The notes below the pieces were generated by a model. It saw nothing but the letters and a program-made list of their open reading frames with translations. It made no database searches and was not told the origin of the DNA. A stretch of DNA of 64,000 bases from Celoporthe dispersa (lineage: Eukaryota > Ascomycota > Sordariomycetes > Diaporthales > Cryphonectriaceae): assembly GCA_016584495.1 (NCBI GenBank), contig WAID01000007.1, positions 2,466,001 through 2,530,000 of the forward strand, given 5' to 3'. Shown here in pieces: positions 1-10,561 of this stretch. Within the stretch, counting starts at the first letter, position 1; every line of letters starts with the position of its first letter. A program made the translations under genes and the position numbers.

Positions 1-2191
1 TGGCCCATCGCCAACTTCTAGCTGTGGCACGAATGCAATCATGAGAATGATGGTAGCGAATCGCAGGACTGAGAAGAGCGTGTGGTATGCATTCATCGAG
101 GTCGGGGACGAGAAGGGCTTGAATGCATGCAGGGTGATGACCTGCACGACCTCGCAGATGGCCAAGATGATGATTTGCGCGATACCAGCAGGCTGCACCG
201 CACCGATCCCAATGCCGCGGATAAAAAGTCAGGAGGACGGGAATCAGAGCAAAGGCAGCCGCTTCGTCCGAGTACGTGTTATACAGCGGACCGTAGAGGA
301 GAACCGTCCACAAGTCGTCGAAGAGTACCGACCTTGGCTTGGTCGTCGTGATCAGGCGGAGAAGCCATCCGGCGAAGACGAGGAGCAGCAGGATCGTGAC
401 GGCGGCCAGGGTGACCGTGTAGGCCGGGGAGCTGGCGGCCACCACCAGTTGGAACATCGACAGCGCCACCAGCGGCAGGAGGAAGTAGTTGAACACGATC
501 CGGATCACGTTGCCCACGGTGAAGGGCAGGTTTTTGTTGCGCAAGTCCTCCTCTTGGACATTTCTCACATACCGATAGAGCCACTGGATCGCAACAACCA
601 CCTGGGTGATGACAGTGATGCTTGCTATAAGCACCATGAGCCAGACCATCATCCCGGCCCATATATCCTGAACCTTGCCCATCCCAACCAGCTGCGCATA
701 CTGTTGCAGCCCAAAGGTCCCGTTCGTGTGGTATATGCCGTCCACCAGGCCCGGCCACCCTGGGTCCTTGCTAACGAAGCTCTCGTTGAACATGAGCGCG
801 GACCACGACGCCTGGCTGACGATAGGCTGGTAGAATCCGGGATAGTTCAGTGTGAGACCGCCAGTCAAGGCAATAAACTGGATATACTGGAGGCAGTCGC
901 CGAACCCAGGGGTCACCAAGCGGAGCAAGTCGCTATGCCGCCCGAAGTTTGAGCTCCAGTGATAAATGTCCGTCGTGCCCCAAGGGCTGTAGATGCTGGC
1001 AAAAATGGTGGCTACTCCGACAAAGACGAGAATCCCCATGGGCAAGAGGCTCAACATCCAGGTCAAGCCTCCGAGGTCGGGGGTGACTGTGACCGAGACG
1101 CACCCGATCTTCGATTTTTGGGCGTCACCATAGATGATTTCACTATGGCTTGGACGTCAGTTTCCAACATCGCCATGAAGAGGCGGCTGACATGAAAGAC
1201 AGGGATCGCAACCACATATAAGTGTAGCGCTGGACTTACAAAGTTGGTGAAAACGAAGTAAATGCATAACTCGTGTAAAAGATCTTGTCCATGGTTACTG
1301 CTGGTAGACCCCACGGAATCTCGCTATCAAGAAGAAGAAAAAGCATGTCAGTCCTGCTTCAAGCCTTCACACACTGATATGCTACTCGTTTCTCCTATCT
1401 CATCCAAGGGCCGACCACTGTTCAATCTGTCGTCGAAGATATCCACAAAAGAAGACGGATACATACATATTCGTCGTGTCGAACACGGGCCCCAGCGGGC
1501 AGACCCCGTTGGACAGGGCAGTGGCGCAGAAGTCGAAGTCTGCCGAGTACGGCTCATAGGTCAGGACATCTATCGTGTCGTGCAGCGTCGTGATCTTGGC
1601 GGCAGTGGTGGGAAACGGGTTGCGCAGGATCTTGCCGTCGGTGAAGTTGGGGTTGCTCCACTCGTCGCTGGTCGGCGAAGGCAGTGACACGCCGTCATAG
1701 GATCCGGTCACATTTCCGTAGACGGTGACTCTGAGGTTGTGGCTTGAGTTGTTGTGCTCGAATTCGGCTGCGACGTAGAGAGGTACCCATTGTAGCTGTA
1801 GGGGCGCGCCCTGCGTGATGGAGGCAGGAAGACAGTTCGACCATTGTTGGATGAGGACGGCGGCCGCAGGTTGAACGAGGAGGCTCAAGGCCGTGAGAAG
1901 TCCCACGATGTGATGCTTCGAAAGAATGGTCTCTCGGCTGCCTCGATACCTCAGTGTGTTGAAAGCTTTGTCGTCACCGTCCAATGCGCTGGTGCCGTAT
2001 CGCCCTGCAGACCCGGCATGGCCTCCTAGTCCTGCAGCTCTCCTTCGCTGTTTCCACACCATGTTGTCCCGGCTGGGGTCCCGTTCGACAGCCTCTGTTG
2101 GCCTCGAGATCATCGTCCTGGCATCATCTTCGAGGCGAGCCCAAGCGGTATCAAACTCTGTCTCTGGAGGGATCGCACCGAGCAGGCGCAT
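1..2191 (-). CDS. TRP-like/ML-domain membrane protein (spray/Flc family), 3' end outside window
   Basis: Fungal TRP-like membrane protein of the Flc/spray family, which is linked to calcium homeostasis and FAD or membrane trafficking. The first exon (to 1467) carries a hydrophobic signal or anchor segment followed by a lumenal ML-like domain with conserved Cys, for example NGVCPLGPVFD. Introns lie at 1324-1466 (donor GTATGT) and 1143-1239 (donor GTAAGT), and phases join well into CVSVTVTPDLGG. After that come several transmembrane segments and the family signature LYGPLYNTYSDEAAAFALIP, followed in another frame by AVQPAGIAQIIILAI. The two frames meet at an A5 run (223-227) where one base appears to be extra. 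The start is uncertain: in-frame ATGs lie at 2263, 2191 and 2062. The C-terminus lies beyond position 1. Family assignment is firm; transport function is inferred from the family only. Confidence 0.85.
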
Positions 2192-2263
2192 GGTCGGACA
2201 GCAGACGCGATTGGCAGAAGCGAGAGAGGCTGATCTTCCGTGATCGACGAAGGAAGTGGGCAA

Positions 2264-5114
2264 GGTCCTCTCAGATGATGGGCATCTTGTGGGAGTCGCT
2301 CGGCTGAGGCTGCGGTTGCGATGTGACGAGGCGCGGGCTGGATTGGGAAACGCCGGAGGGTTTCTCTGTCGTCGAGAACGGCTATTGCTAACGACCTGGC
2401 CGCCAGCGAGCGTCCTGCCGGCCTGTAGTCGAAGTTTTGGGAGGGCGGGAGGGGCGACAGCCCAGGAGCAGTGTTGCGACTGCTTCGGCCGACTCTGTTA
2501 TCAAGAGGGGTCGAAAGCGCTACCCACGGAATGTGAGACGGCGCGCTTGATCGGACAGGGTCTCAGGTTTCTGTGCGCTGGTAGGTACGCAGCGGTGCAG
2601 TGCGGTGCAATGCTGGTCAGGTCTCCTGGGGGGGTGCGGGAAAAAGAGATGACGTGACTCTCGTTTTCGCCGTCGAGCGTGTTGTGTGTGTGTGTGTGTG
2701 TGTTATGTGGGAGGGATTGGTTTGTTTGGTAAGGGATGGATCAGAAGGTTGGGATGGGCATTCAATTTCGAGAATAACTTCCATGTTCCCGGGATCAGCG
2801 CCAGGCGGTGGGGCTGCAGGCCCTGTGCTGCCCAGTCCAGCGGGTTGGAAACTGTTCGTTTCTACTGTACTCCTTTCTGCCAGGGCCGGCTGGGGTGCCT
2901 GGGCGCGCCGCGACAGGGGGCCACAGTGCTGCAGCGTCTCCACCTGCCCGCTGTGACCCGCCGCGAACCTGTTGGGTGGGGACCTGGGTTACTGAAACGA
3001 GGGAGCTGGGCGGGACGCTGCCAGCACACCCTTTCCCAACGCGACAAGCGCTGACAGGGCTCACAGATCCAATCCGTCGACACAGTGGGCGGCGACTCTA
3101 GAGCTGAGGGAGCCCCCCCCCCCCAAAAAAGATGAAACAAGCAGACAGCACAATACCAAAAAGAAATACGAGATGTGACCAGAACTTCTCAGTCATCTAC
3201 AATATAGCAGGTCCAGCACGGCCAGGAGGTTCGATCCAGCAGGAACCTAGCCGTCGCCTCCCTGGTTAGAGAAGCTGGCCGGGTGAGTGACTGGTGCTCG
3301 GATCTCGTCACAGGCCACATGGCAGAACACTCTACCGGTACGACAACCCGAGCGGTCTGGTCTGGATAAGTCCTGTCGACTCTTTTTCTCACCTGGGCAC
3401 GGCATGAAACCTCACCGACCCGCCTTTTTGATCTCGAGCCTGGACTTGTCCTCTTTGCACACAAGGGCTGGTCCTTATCGTAACGAGACCATTACACGTC
3501 ACGCCTCACGAGAGGAGTCTGGTTCGACCGTCGCCGGCAACACACCCTTCAACCTGCAAACGACACCGTTCCAACCAACAGGCGGACAGCTTGTTTGTTC
3601 ACCACATTGCGTCACATTACGCTGGTGACGAGGTAAACCGCAAAAAGGCAGTGCCTGTCTCACGGGGACGGATCAACTCGGTGAGATACTATGCAGGATC
3701 ACCCACAGGCCACAGCCGAGCAGCAGGTATGAGGCTGTGCTCTGGGGCACGGTTGTCCAGAGTATCACCCGAAAGGCTCTGGTGGCCCTCGACAGATCAT
3801 CGTGTGGTAGGAATAATTCCACTATCGACCAATGCAAGATGCTGGTCAAACACACCTGCTGCCGTGATACGACATCAGCATGACATCTCCCGTCCCTGTC
3901 CCCTCACCCACCCCCCTTCCCCTTCCCTCCTTCACGGCTTCGAACTCGATGATGATCTTTCGATTGTGTGACCTCGCCGGCCAAGACACGACGAGGAGGG
4001 CCCCAGGGGGACAAATCAGGGGCCCGGTTTGCAACTTTTCGGGGCATTCCACGGCGACACCTGCAGATCTCTTCCCCCATAGACTGGCAAGTGTTCAAGT
4101 GGCTGTTCTTGATAGCCTGGGCTCCCATGCAGCCGGATTTCTATTTTCAGAAGAACCTCGCCTTTCTTATTTATCTTTTGGCCCGCAGTCCACACTTGCC
4201 AAGACATCCATTCACGCACGCTCACCAGGGCAACATGCGGTCATCACACTGCCACAGGGACCACCTAGAGGTCAAAGAACAGAAATACATACACAGCACT
4301 CAAGCAATTGATATTTATCAACTGATAGTCATAGTAGCACTGATATACGGATCGCATAAAAGATTATAAACTGGACACAAGTGGGAAATGTAACGTCGCT
4401 AGGGCCGCTATCCGGGACTGTCGTCACGGCCCCCCGGACCGAGCTTACCACCTCCCATGGCCTCTCCATGAAGGAATGGAAAAGGAAGAGGAAAGGAAAG
4501 AGAAGACGGGAGAAAAAAAAAAGGAAAGGAAAGGCAATTGCGCAAAAAATATCGTCTGCCGATCTCCGAGCCTCCAAGCCATCAAGCTCCAGGACACCTC
4601 GTTTTCTGACCGGGGGATGCGGTGGCCTCCTACTGGTCTGTTAAAAGGCCTTCTTCTCCTCGCTACCGTCCTTGCAGGGACAATACGAGATTTCTGTCGC
4701 TCCCATTAGCTGGTCACCATCTAGGCCTGACGCTGCGTCTCCTATGCCCGATGTGGGAGTAGGACGGATTCAGCGCTTACGGTGAGCTCGTCATGCTGCT
4801 TCACGGGGGTGTGAACACCAACGATATCTTGAATTCGCCAAGGTATCATTTTCGATCCTTCAGATCCCCGTCAGAGACACTCACTCATATCTGGATCCAG
4901 CTAGAAGCCTGATGATCCGACCGTTATATGCGAATTAAAGCCACCCAAATCACAGCCCATTGCAGCAATCAGCAAGTGTTTTCCTCAAAATTCCCACATG
5001 GTCTTGTCATGTAGGTGTGCGAGTGCACCGCCGTGGTGGCGTTCCCAGCCTAAGTACATGCATTCTCCGGAGATCAACTCCGGTGAAGCTGCCTGTGCTT
5101 CAAGAGTTGCAATG
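2264..5114. other. Gene-poor interval between the TRP-like gene and the MutL-like gene
   Basis: No open frame here shows a recognisable domain or spliced coding pattern. The left part is the probable promoter and leader of the TRP-like gene. It contains a (TG)10 run at 2683-2702, a C12 tract followed by A6 near 3113, and A/G-rich sequence around 4470-4540. Short ORFs on both strands overlap one another and look random. I see no tRNA or transposon signature. Confidence 0.5.
2683..2702. repeat. (TG)10 microsatellite
   Basis: Perfect TG dinucleotide run about 0.5 kb upstream of the TRP-like gene. It is non-coding. Confidence 0.9.
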
Positions 5115-7961
5115 TCAAGCGGCAACGGATTTACCCTTTACCTGGCTGCGAAGACTGAGCTCTACCTCGGTCTCCTCTCCCAGGACCTTCGCAGTCCAGC
5201 CAGATAGAATCTTCCTGAGCCTCATTTCGATGTCAGTCACATCGTCCAAGCTCAGATCGTCGCCCAATCTGGTCTGTGTGCGGCAGTCTGTGTCGAACCT
5301 GTCGTCTGCGGCCGTACAGCCGACAGTTCCTCTGGTGAAATATTCCAAGTCTGGCTTGATAGTCAGCACGAGGTGCTGTATCTCCTGTCTTTTGGGACCT
5401 GTTTCAAACGGGAGCATGTCGGTCTTGATTCTCTTGCGTGGTTCGTGGCCTAGGCTTCGGTGGTCCGCTTCCGAGCGCTGCCTCCTCACCAGAAACGTGC
5501 GCGTATGTCCGTCAGGCCAATTCTTGTTTTCTTGGGACGGACCGGGTTGTGACGTGGCTGCCAGCTCTGCTATATGAGTTCGCATCCTGTTATGGACAAG
5601 GTCATGCGAGTGGGGGATCTGCCGTAGACTTTGCCTCTCTCCCAGCCCATATTTGGTGAGGCCGTGGCTGTCGACCCGGCCCATCACATATTTGTCGATT
5701 TTCTCGCGGTCCATTGCCGTCGAGATTCCCTTCTCGGCGTTCACCCTTGTTGGTTTACGGTATGGCGGGTTAGATCTCATAAAAACGTCATCAGTTTGCA
5801 GCTGCTTTAGATTTTTGCGCTTGAAAACTTTTGGCCCCCCGGCAGCCAATCTTTTGGGCAAAAGTCTGCCTCGGTCCATGTCCTTGGCGGCGTCGTCGCT
5901 ATTAGATCTTGGATCAGGCAATGTGCCGCTGATATTGGCACGAGAATGCGCGGGGAACAATCGTGGTGTGTCACCGAACGATGGTCTTGCATTAGCAGCA
6001 GAACCAAATGGACTGGGATGCGAGAATCCAGGCAGCGCCTGCTCTAGACGATCTTTATGCCCCATGCCCAGTCTTGAAGTGCGAGGGAAGCCCAGATCCC
6101 CCGATCCCCCGCCGTATGGTCGCAAGGTGGGAAGGTCACCGTCCAGCGTCTTTCGAGGCATACTGGCGGTCTCCACATGCTGAACCGGACTTGAAGCCTG
6201 GGAAGCGCTCACTGGGAGCGCCCTTTGATCGATCGACTGCCGAACAGAAGCTGTCATCTGGGCAATTGTCCACGGATTCAGCCCTTCTTTTGAATGTGAG
6301 CCTCTTTCGTCTGCCTGTAGGTTGATTTGCTGCTTCTGAAATTGAGCGGCTATCATCTCGGCTTCATCATCAGATGATATGTCATTAGGGTCTGCTAACA
6401 TGTTGACGATACATCCTCGCCCTCCCATCTGGGGCATTGCGGCATGCTGGCGTCGTAGAACTGGTGCAGCCATTTGTTCACACATGACATCCTGAGGTGT
6501 GTGCCATACGTCTGCTTGTGTGCCAAATTCGGAGAATCTCGAGGCTGTGGTCTTCTCTTCTCCTGGACTTGGTAACACTGGTGGATGACTTGAATGATCG
6601 TGCCTTGTTTGAGTCTTGTGTGCCTGTGGGAATTGGACGCCATCGGGTGCGTTTGACAAAGGCAGATTCCCTTCCGTCTGCCTGTGCGTAGGGCTTGAGC
6701 TGCTCTGAAGAGGCGTCTGCACTGTCTCAAGAGCCTCGCTTTGACGCTTCCCAATAAGTGGTAGCGTCATGGACTCAGGTCCCTCAGGTCTGTCGCTGCT
6801 TGGTGGTGGCGTGCGAGTCTGCGTTCGACAGAGTTGTCTCTTGCCAATTGTCATCAGCGGATCCAAGGATACCTCTCCCTGATACACATCGGAACAGAGG
6901 CGTTCAAACAAGTCTATCAACGCCGAATCATTTGCAAACAGGACTTCGTCCTTCGATGGTTCAACGTTGGGATCATAGCTTCCAGAGGAGCACTTGATGT
7001 TGACACAGATGAACGGGTCTTTCAGGTGCTTGTGGACATAGGCCCTGTCCATGGAGCTTGAGAGATGGCTTGTGAACACTGTAAGCAGCTTCTTCATCGT
7101 TCCCCGCTGAGTTGACATGGGCCGAGAGTCGACAGAGAAGAACGACCCTTTCGAGATCTTGGAGTAATCCGAGCCTAGCTTTGGCAGTACAGCCTCGATT
7201 GCTAATTTCTCCTTCTCGTGTCCAGATGTATCAAATTTGTCAACTGGGTTACTGCAGGCTATGTGGATGAGGCACCGAGCCATGAGTTCTGCGCCGAAGA
7301 TCTGGACGACGGCTTCTCTGACTGTAGCCTGCGGACGTGGAGAGTAGCTCCAGGACTGCCGACTTCCCTCGCCTAGTATCTTGAAGGACAAGCGGAGCTG
7401 TGGTCTGGCCAGTGCATACGTGTATAGCAGCTGCTTGATCCTCGTGATGCTCTTCGTAGCTTCATTGATGGCGATCTCTTTACGGACGGGAAGGCAATCG
7501 AAGAGCCCCCGGACACTCACAGTCGTGCCCACCGGAGCAGAAGCACGCTGCTGGCTCTCCACACCACCCGTACCGGAGGAAAGGCTTAAGAACATCGCAG
7601 TTGGATTCTCAGCGGTCCTTGTGGTGACATGGACCTTCCCGAGCGTATTTGCACTCGCCAGAGCCTGACCTCGAAAACCGAGCGTGGTGCCTCCGAGTTT
7701 CCGCAGGTCTTCAAGTGAGGTGATCTTGCTGGTGTGGCCCGGACGTCCGAGGGAGTTCCAGTCGTCTTGGCAGATGCCGGCGCCGTTATCTCGTACGTCG
7801 ATCCTGTCGATGGTGTTTGGCGAGATACGAATCTCGACTGACGCGGCACCGGCATCTATTGCATTCTCTAGGAGCTCCTTGACCAGATCTACAACTGTGG
7901 TAATGACTGTCGGGGAGCCCAGTTGGCGAGCCGTCTCTTCTGCCAGCGCGGAGATGGCCAT
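5115..7961 (-). CDS. MutL-family ATPase-half protein (MLH2/PMS1-like), no C-terminal endonuclease domain
   Basis: Single uninterrupted frame of 948 residues. The N-terminal third is a clear MutL GHKL ATPase: ENAIDAG (about 32-38), DNGAG (58-62), a GFRG-AL motif written GFRGQAL (95-101), and the transducer domain ending near KDEV. MutL proteins couple mismatch recognition to excision. From about residue 370 onward the protein is low-complexity and polar, with islands such as KYGLGERQSLRQIPHSH. I see neither a DQHA-type metal-binding endonuclease motif nor a recognisable MLH1-dimerisation domain before the stop. It therefore resembles MLH2-type or truncated PMS1-like fungal paralogues rather than a working PMS1 endonuclease. 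Glu to Gln in the GFRGEAL motif is unusual. It could instead be a meiotic or accessory MutL. The start is the first ATG, directly before the conserved ATPase helix. Confidence 0.85.
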   Translation of the reverse strand: MAISALAEETARQLGSPTVITTVVDLVKELLENAIDAGAASVEIRISPNTIDRIDVRDNGAGICQDDWNSLGRPGHTSKITSLEDLRKLGGTTLGFRGQALASANTLGKVHVTTRTAENPTAMFLSLSSGTGGVESQQRASAPVGTTVSVRGLFDCLPVRKEIAINEATKSITRIKQLLYTYALARPQLRLSFKILGEGSRQSWSYSPRPQATVREAVVQIFGAELMARCLIHIACSNPVDKFDTSGHEKEKLAIEAVLPKLGSDYSKISKGSFFSVDSRPMSTQRGTMKKLLTVFTSHLSSSMDRAYVHKHLKDPFICVNIKCSSGSYDPNVEPSKDEVLFANDSALIDLFERLCSDVYQGEVSLDPLMTIGKRQLCRTQTRTPPPSSDRPEGPESMTLPLIGKRQSEALETVQTPLQSSSSPTHRQTEGNLPLSNAPDGVQFPQAHKTQTRHDHSSHPPVLPSPGEEKTTASRFSEFGTQADVWHTPQDVMCEQMAAPVLRRQHAAMPQMGGRGCIVNMLADPNDISSDDEAEMIAAQFQKQQINLQADERGSHSKEGLNPWTIAQMTASVRQSIDQRALPVSASQASSPVQHVETASMPRKTLDGDLPTLRPYGGGSGDLGFPRTSRLGMGHKDRLEQALPGFSHPSPFGSAANARPSFGDTPRLFPAHSRANISGTLPDPRSNSDDAAKDMDRGRLLPKRLAAGGPKVFKRKNLKQLQTDDVFMRSNPPYRKPTRVNAEKGISTAMDREKIDKYVMGRVDSHGLTKYGLGERQSLRQIPHSHDLVHNRMRTHIAELAATSQPGPSQENKNWPDGHTRTFLVRRQRSEADHRSLGHEPRKRIKTDMLPFETGPKRQEIQHLVLTIKPDLEYFTRGTVGCTAADDRFDTDCRTQTRLGDDLSLDDVTDIEMRLRKILSGWTAKVLGEETEVELSLRSQVKGKSVAA

Positions 7962-8576
7962 CTCCGAGGAACGAGGCGTAGACCAAACAAAAGGGTGTTG
8001 GAAAAAGGAATGCAGGTAGATTTGAAGGCAGAAAAAAAAGACACAGTAGAAGTTCTGAGGAGCGTAACTGATGTGGATTTCGGAACCAGATGTGTAGCGT
8101 TATGGAAGAGACCGAAAATGTAGATTGCTAGGACACAATGTGGTAGTGTGTGAAAAGTGTGAGAACATCAGAAAATCTATGACGGCGCTGCATAGAGGCA
8201 GGTGCCCAAGATCCGATATGATGGCCAGGAAGGAAGGCACGACCTGTACTGCCCACTTGATCATGAAATAGTGCCTGCCATTGCACAGGTCGAATCAGAA
8301 CGGCCAGGCACCTTCTCCACGACATGCCTATCTCCTGCTCCTTCCTTAAAAACGGCGTAGATATGGCTGCGTAATTCCTTACATTTCATACTCTTCCACT
8401 ACAGTGTCTAGCAAAAGGAGATGACGAGAGCCATGACTTTTATTGTGTTGCGAGAAGTCCTTTGTCTTTTTGACTAAGTAAGTTCCTTTTGGATTCCCAT
8501 GGTGACTCGGTATCCGGTGCCAACAAGGACTCCAGCGGTGTATAGGCGGCCATTGTCTTTGCGCAGTGACCCCTAA
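7962..8576. other. Intergenic: promoter of the MutL-like gene and 3' region of the CDF gene
   Basis: Both flanking genes are on the minus strand, so this holds the MutL-like leader (left) and the transporter 3' UTR (right). I see no coding signal. Confidence 0.5.
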
Positions 8577-10561
8577 TCAGCTGGACTGCTGCTCCATGTG
8601 CGTCGGGAGATTGTAACTAGCATAGTCAACATGGACGAAGGCCCTATCCACAATAGGCACCGACTCAAGGACATATTGTAGGCTCTCGCTTTTACGCATA
8701 GTTAGCCATCAGCTGCATAGATAGAAAGAAAGTGTTGCTGTCATCCAACTCACCTAAGGTCATGGCTGTCTTTGAGGGAAGTGCTCGCATCCAGCACGAT
8801 ATCCACCTCAACATTAAGCTTATCACCAGCATGGTACGCCTGCAGCCCCTGGATCTGCCTGATGGTCTTGGCGAAGCGCATCGTTAGGTATAGCAAGATG
8901 TTCCTCTGGTCCGCGCTCGCACTGAAGCCACACAAATTTTTGATATGTTCGCTCGCGCTGCGCGACCAGTTGAAGATGACAACCATCGACAGCAGCAGAC
9001 CGCCTAGAGGGTCTAGCCACCATATCTGCGCGTAGAAACCGACAATGGGAAATGCTATTGAGCCGGCATTGAATATCATATCCGTCATAGCATCGTCGGC
9101 CTATAATATCTGTTAGATAGGTACCTTACTTCCAAAAAAAAAAAGGGGGGGGGGGAGGGAGGGGTTGATTAGGGAGGAGATCTGTCCCGGGCTATGACGA
9201 GAGATTGTACGAGACATTCTTGTGGCAGAATTGCTGTGTACTAAGATATACCGCCCAAGACAGCCCAGATATATGTGTGTATTTAATTGTGAGACTCACC
9301 AGTGCCTGGACGCTCGAGTTCTTGATCAGCCGGCACCAAAACCAGCACAAGCCCTTGATGACAATAGTTGACAACATGATGCCTATCGCAGACACCGTGA
9401 GCTGAATCACATTGTGATCGCTAGAAGCGAGCTTTGAGATGGCTTCGATGGCCACCTGGACAAAGGAGGTGATCATGATGGTCGAGAAGACGAGCACACC
9501 AACAGGCTCCAGCCGTCTCCGGCCCACGGGATAGCGGTACTGGTCCTGGCGCGCGATGAGCGTGGTCGTCGTCCAGACGATCACCGTAGAGAGAAAAGTC
9601 CAGCGCGGCATCAACCAAGCTCGCCAGCACCGAGACGCTAGGAACCGAGATGATCACAGCGATCTTGCCGAGGAGGAGGATCGCATTGGCCGCGAAGTTA
9701 ACATAGATGGCTACAGTGACGACCTTGGCACCGCTATCCACATCGTCGTCTTCGTACAGGGGGGATCTCGGGTTTTGCCTGGTCGTCGTCCTCATCGACT
9801 TCTCCGTCCTGTGAGGTCTCGGCAGAGATGAGAGGTGATGAGTGAGTTGGCCGGTAGATATCCTTGGGCGTCCGCTTCACCTTCTTGGCCATAGTTCCGT
9901 AGCCAGAAGCAGATTTTGTGCCCGAACCTGCGCTGGAGCCCAAGCCGCTAGCGGAGCTCGAGATTGGCCGGCCTTTAGATGACGGCCTGGAGGGCTCTTC
10001 TGCGATGGTCTGGGGGACCTCGACGCCGCGGCGGAACGCAGAGGCAGGCATGTTGTTGTACTCGTTCAGGAGATCGTGGGGGAGGGACGAGTCCAGGAGC
10101 TTGTCGATGAAGACATACTGCTGGATAAGGTAGTTTGTCCGCTCGTAGTACTCGCGGAGGGGCCTCGACTTGATGTCCTTGAGCTGCTCGTCCGTCTTCC
10201 AGTATCTCGCCCACTGATAGCGGGTGTTGGGATATCCGATCAGCCGCATGGAGCGCATATGAGGCTCGTGAAGAAGCTCCACTAGGCGGCGCTCCTCCGT
10301 GGCGGACCGGCGCTCCAGGTAATCGCCATCCTCGAGGGGGCCCTGCTGCAGGCTGTTCCTCCGCCGGAAGGCCGCCCAGTCGTGATAGGAGGGAGATGCC
10401 AATGCCTCCTCCTCGTCAGAGGTATGCCTCCAAGACAGGCTGTTGATGGATGCATTGGACCGCGTTCTGATCAGGTTCGACAGCGCACCGTGGCCTTTGG
10501 ATGTCATGGGGTTGGACTCTTGGTCCAGCAGGAGCCGCCGCGGGTGGGATGGCGATGACAT
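8577..10561 (-). CDS. Cation diffusion facilitator (CDF) transporter, probably manganese type
   Basis: Predicted 572-residue CDF transporter, moving divalent metal out of the cytosol in exchange for protons. The roughly 270-residue N-terminal region is hydrophilic. The membrane part starts at VVTVAIYVNFAAN. DxxxD motifs characteristic of Mn/Fe-type CDFs are seen in two membrane helices: DAALD (TM2) and DAMTD (TM5). The C-terminal cytoplasmic domain has GDKLNVEVDIVLD and ends VHVDYASYNLPTH. Exons are 9300-10561, 8754-9100 and 8577-8688. Introns are 9101-9299 (contains a long G/A homopolymer tract) and 8689-8753. Two extra bases are needed to explain frame changes inside exon 1, at a G6 run (9759-9764) and an A4 run (9594-9597, plus-strand letters). 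With both removed, all phases close. Metal specificity is inferred from the DxxxD pattern. Confidence 0.9.

Noticed and set aside
3215..3260. tRNA-like B box (GGTTCGATCC)
   Set aside because: The flanking stems do not pair and no A box or acceptor stem is present.
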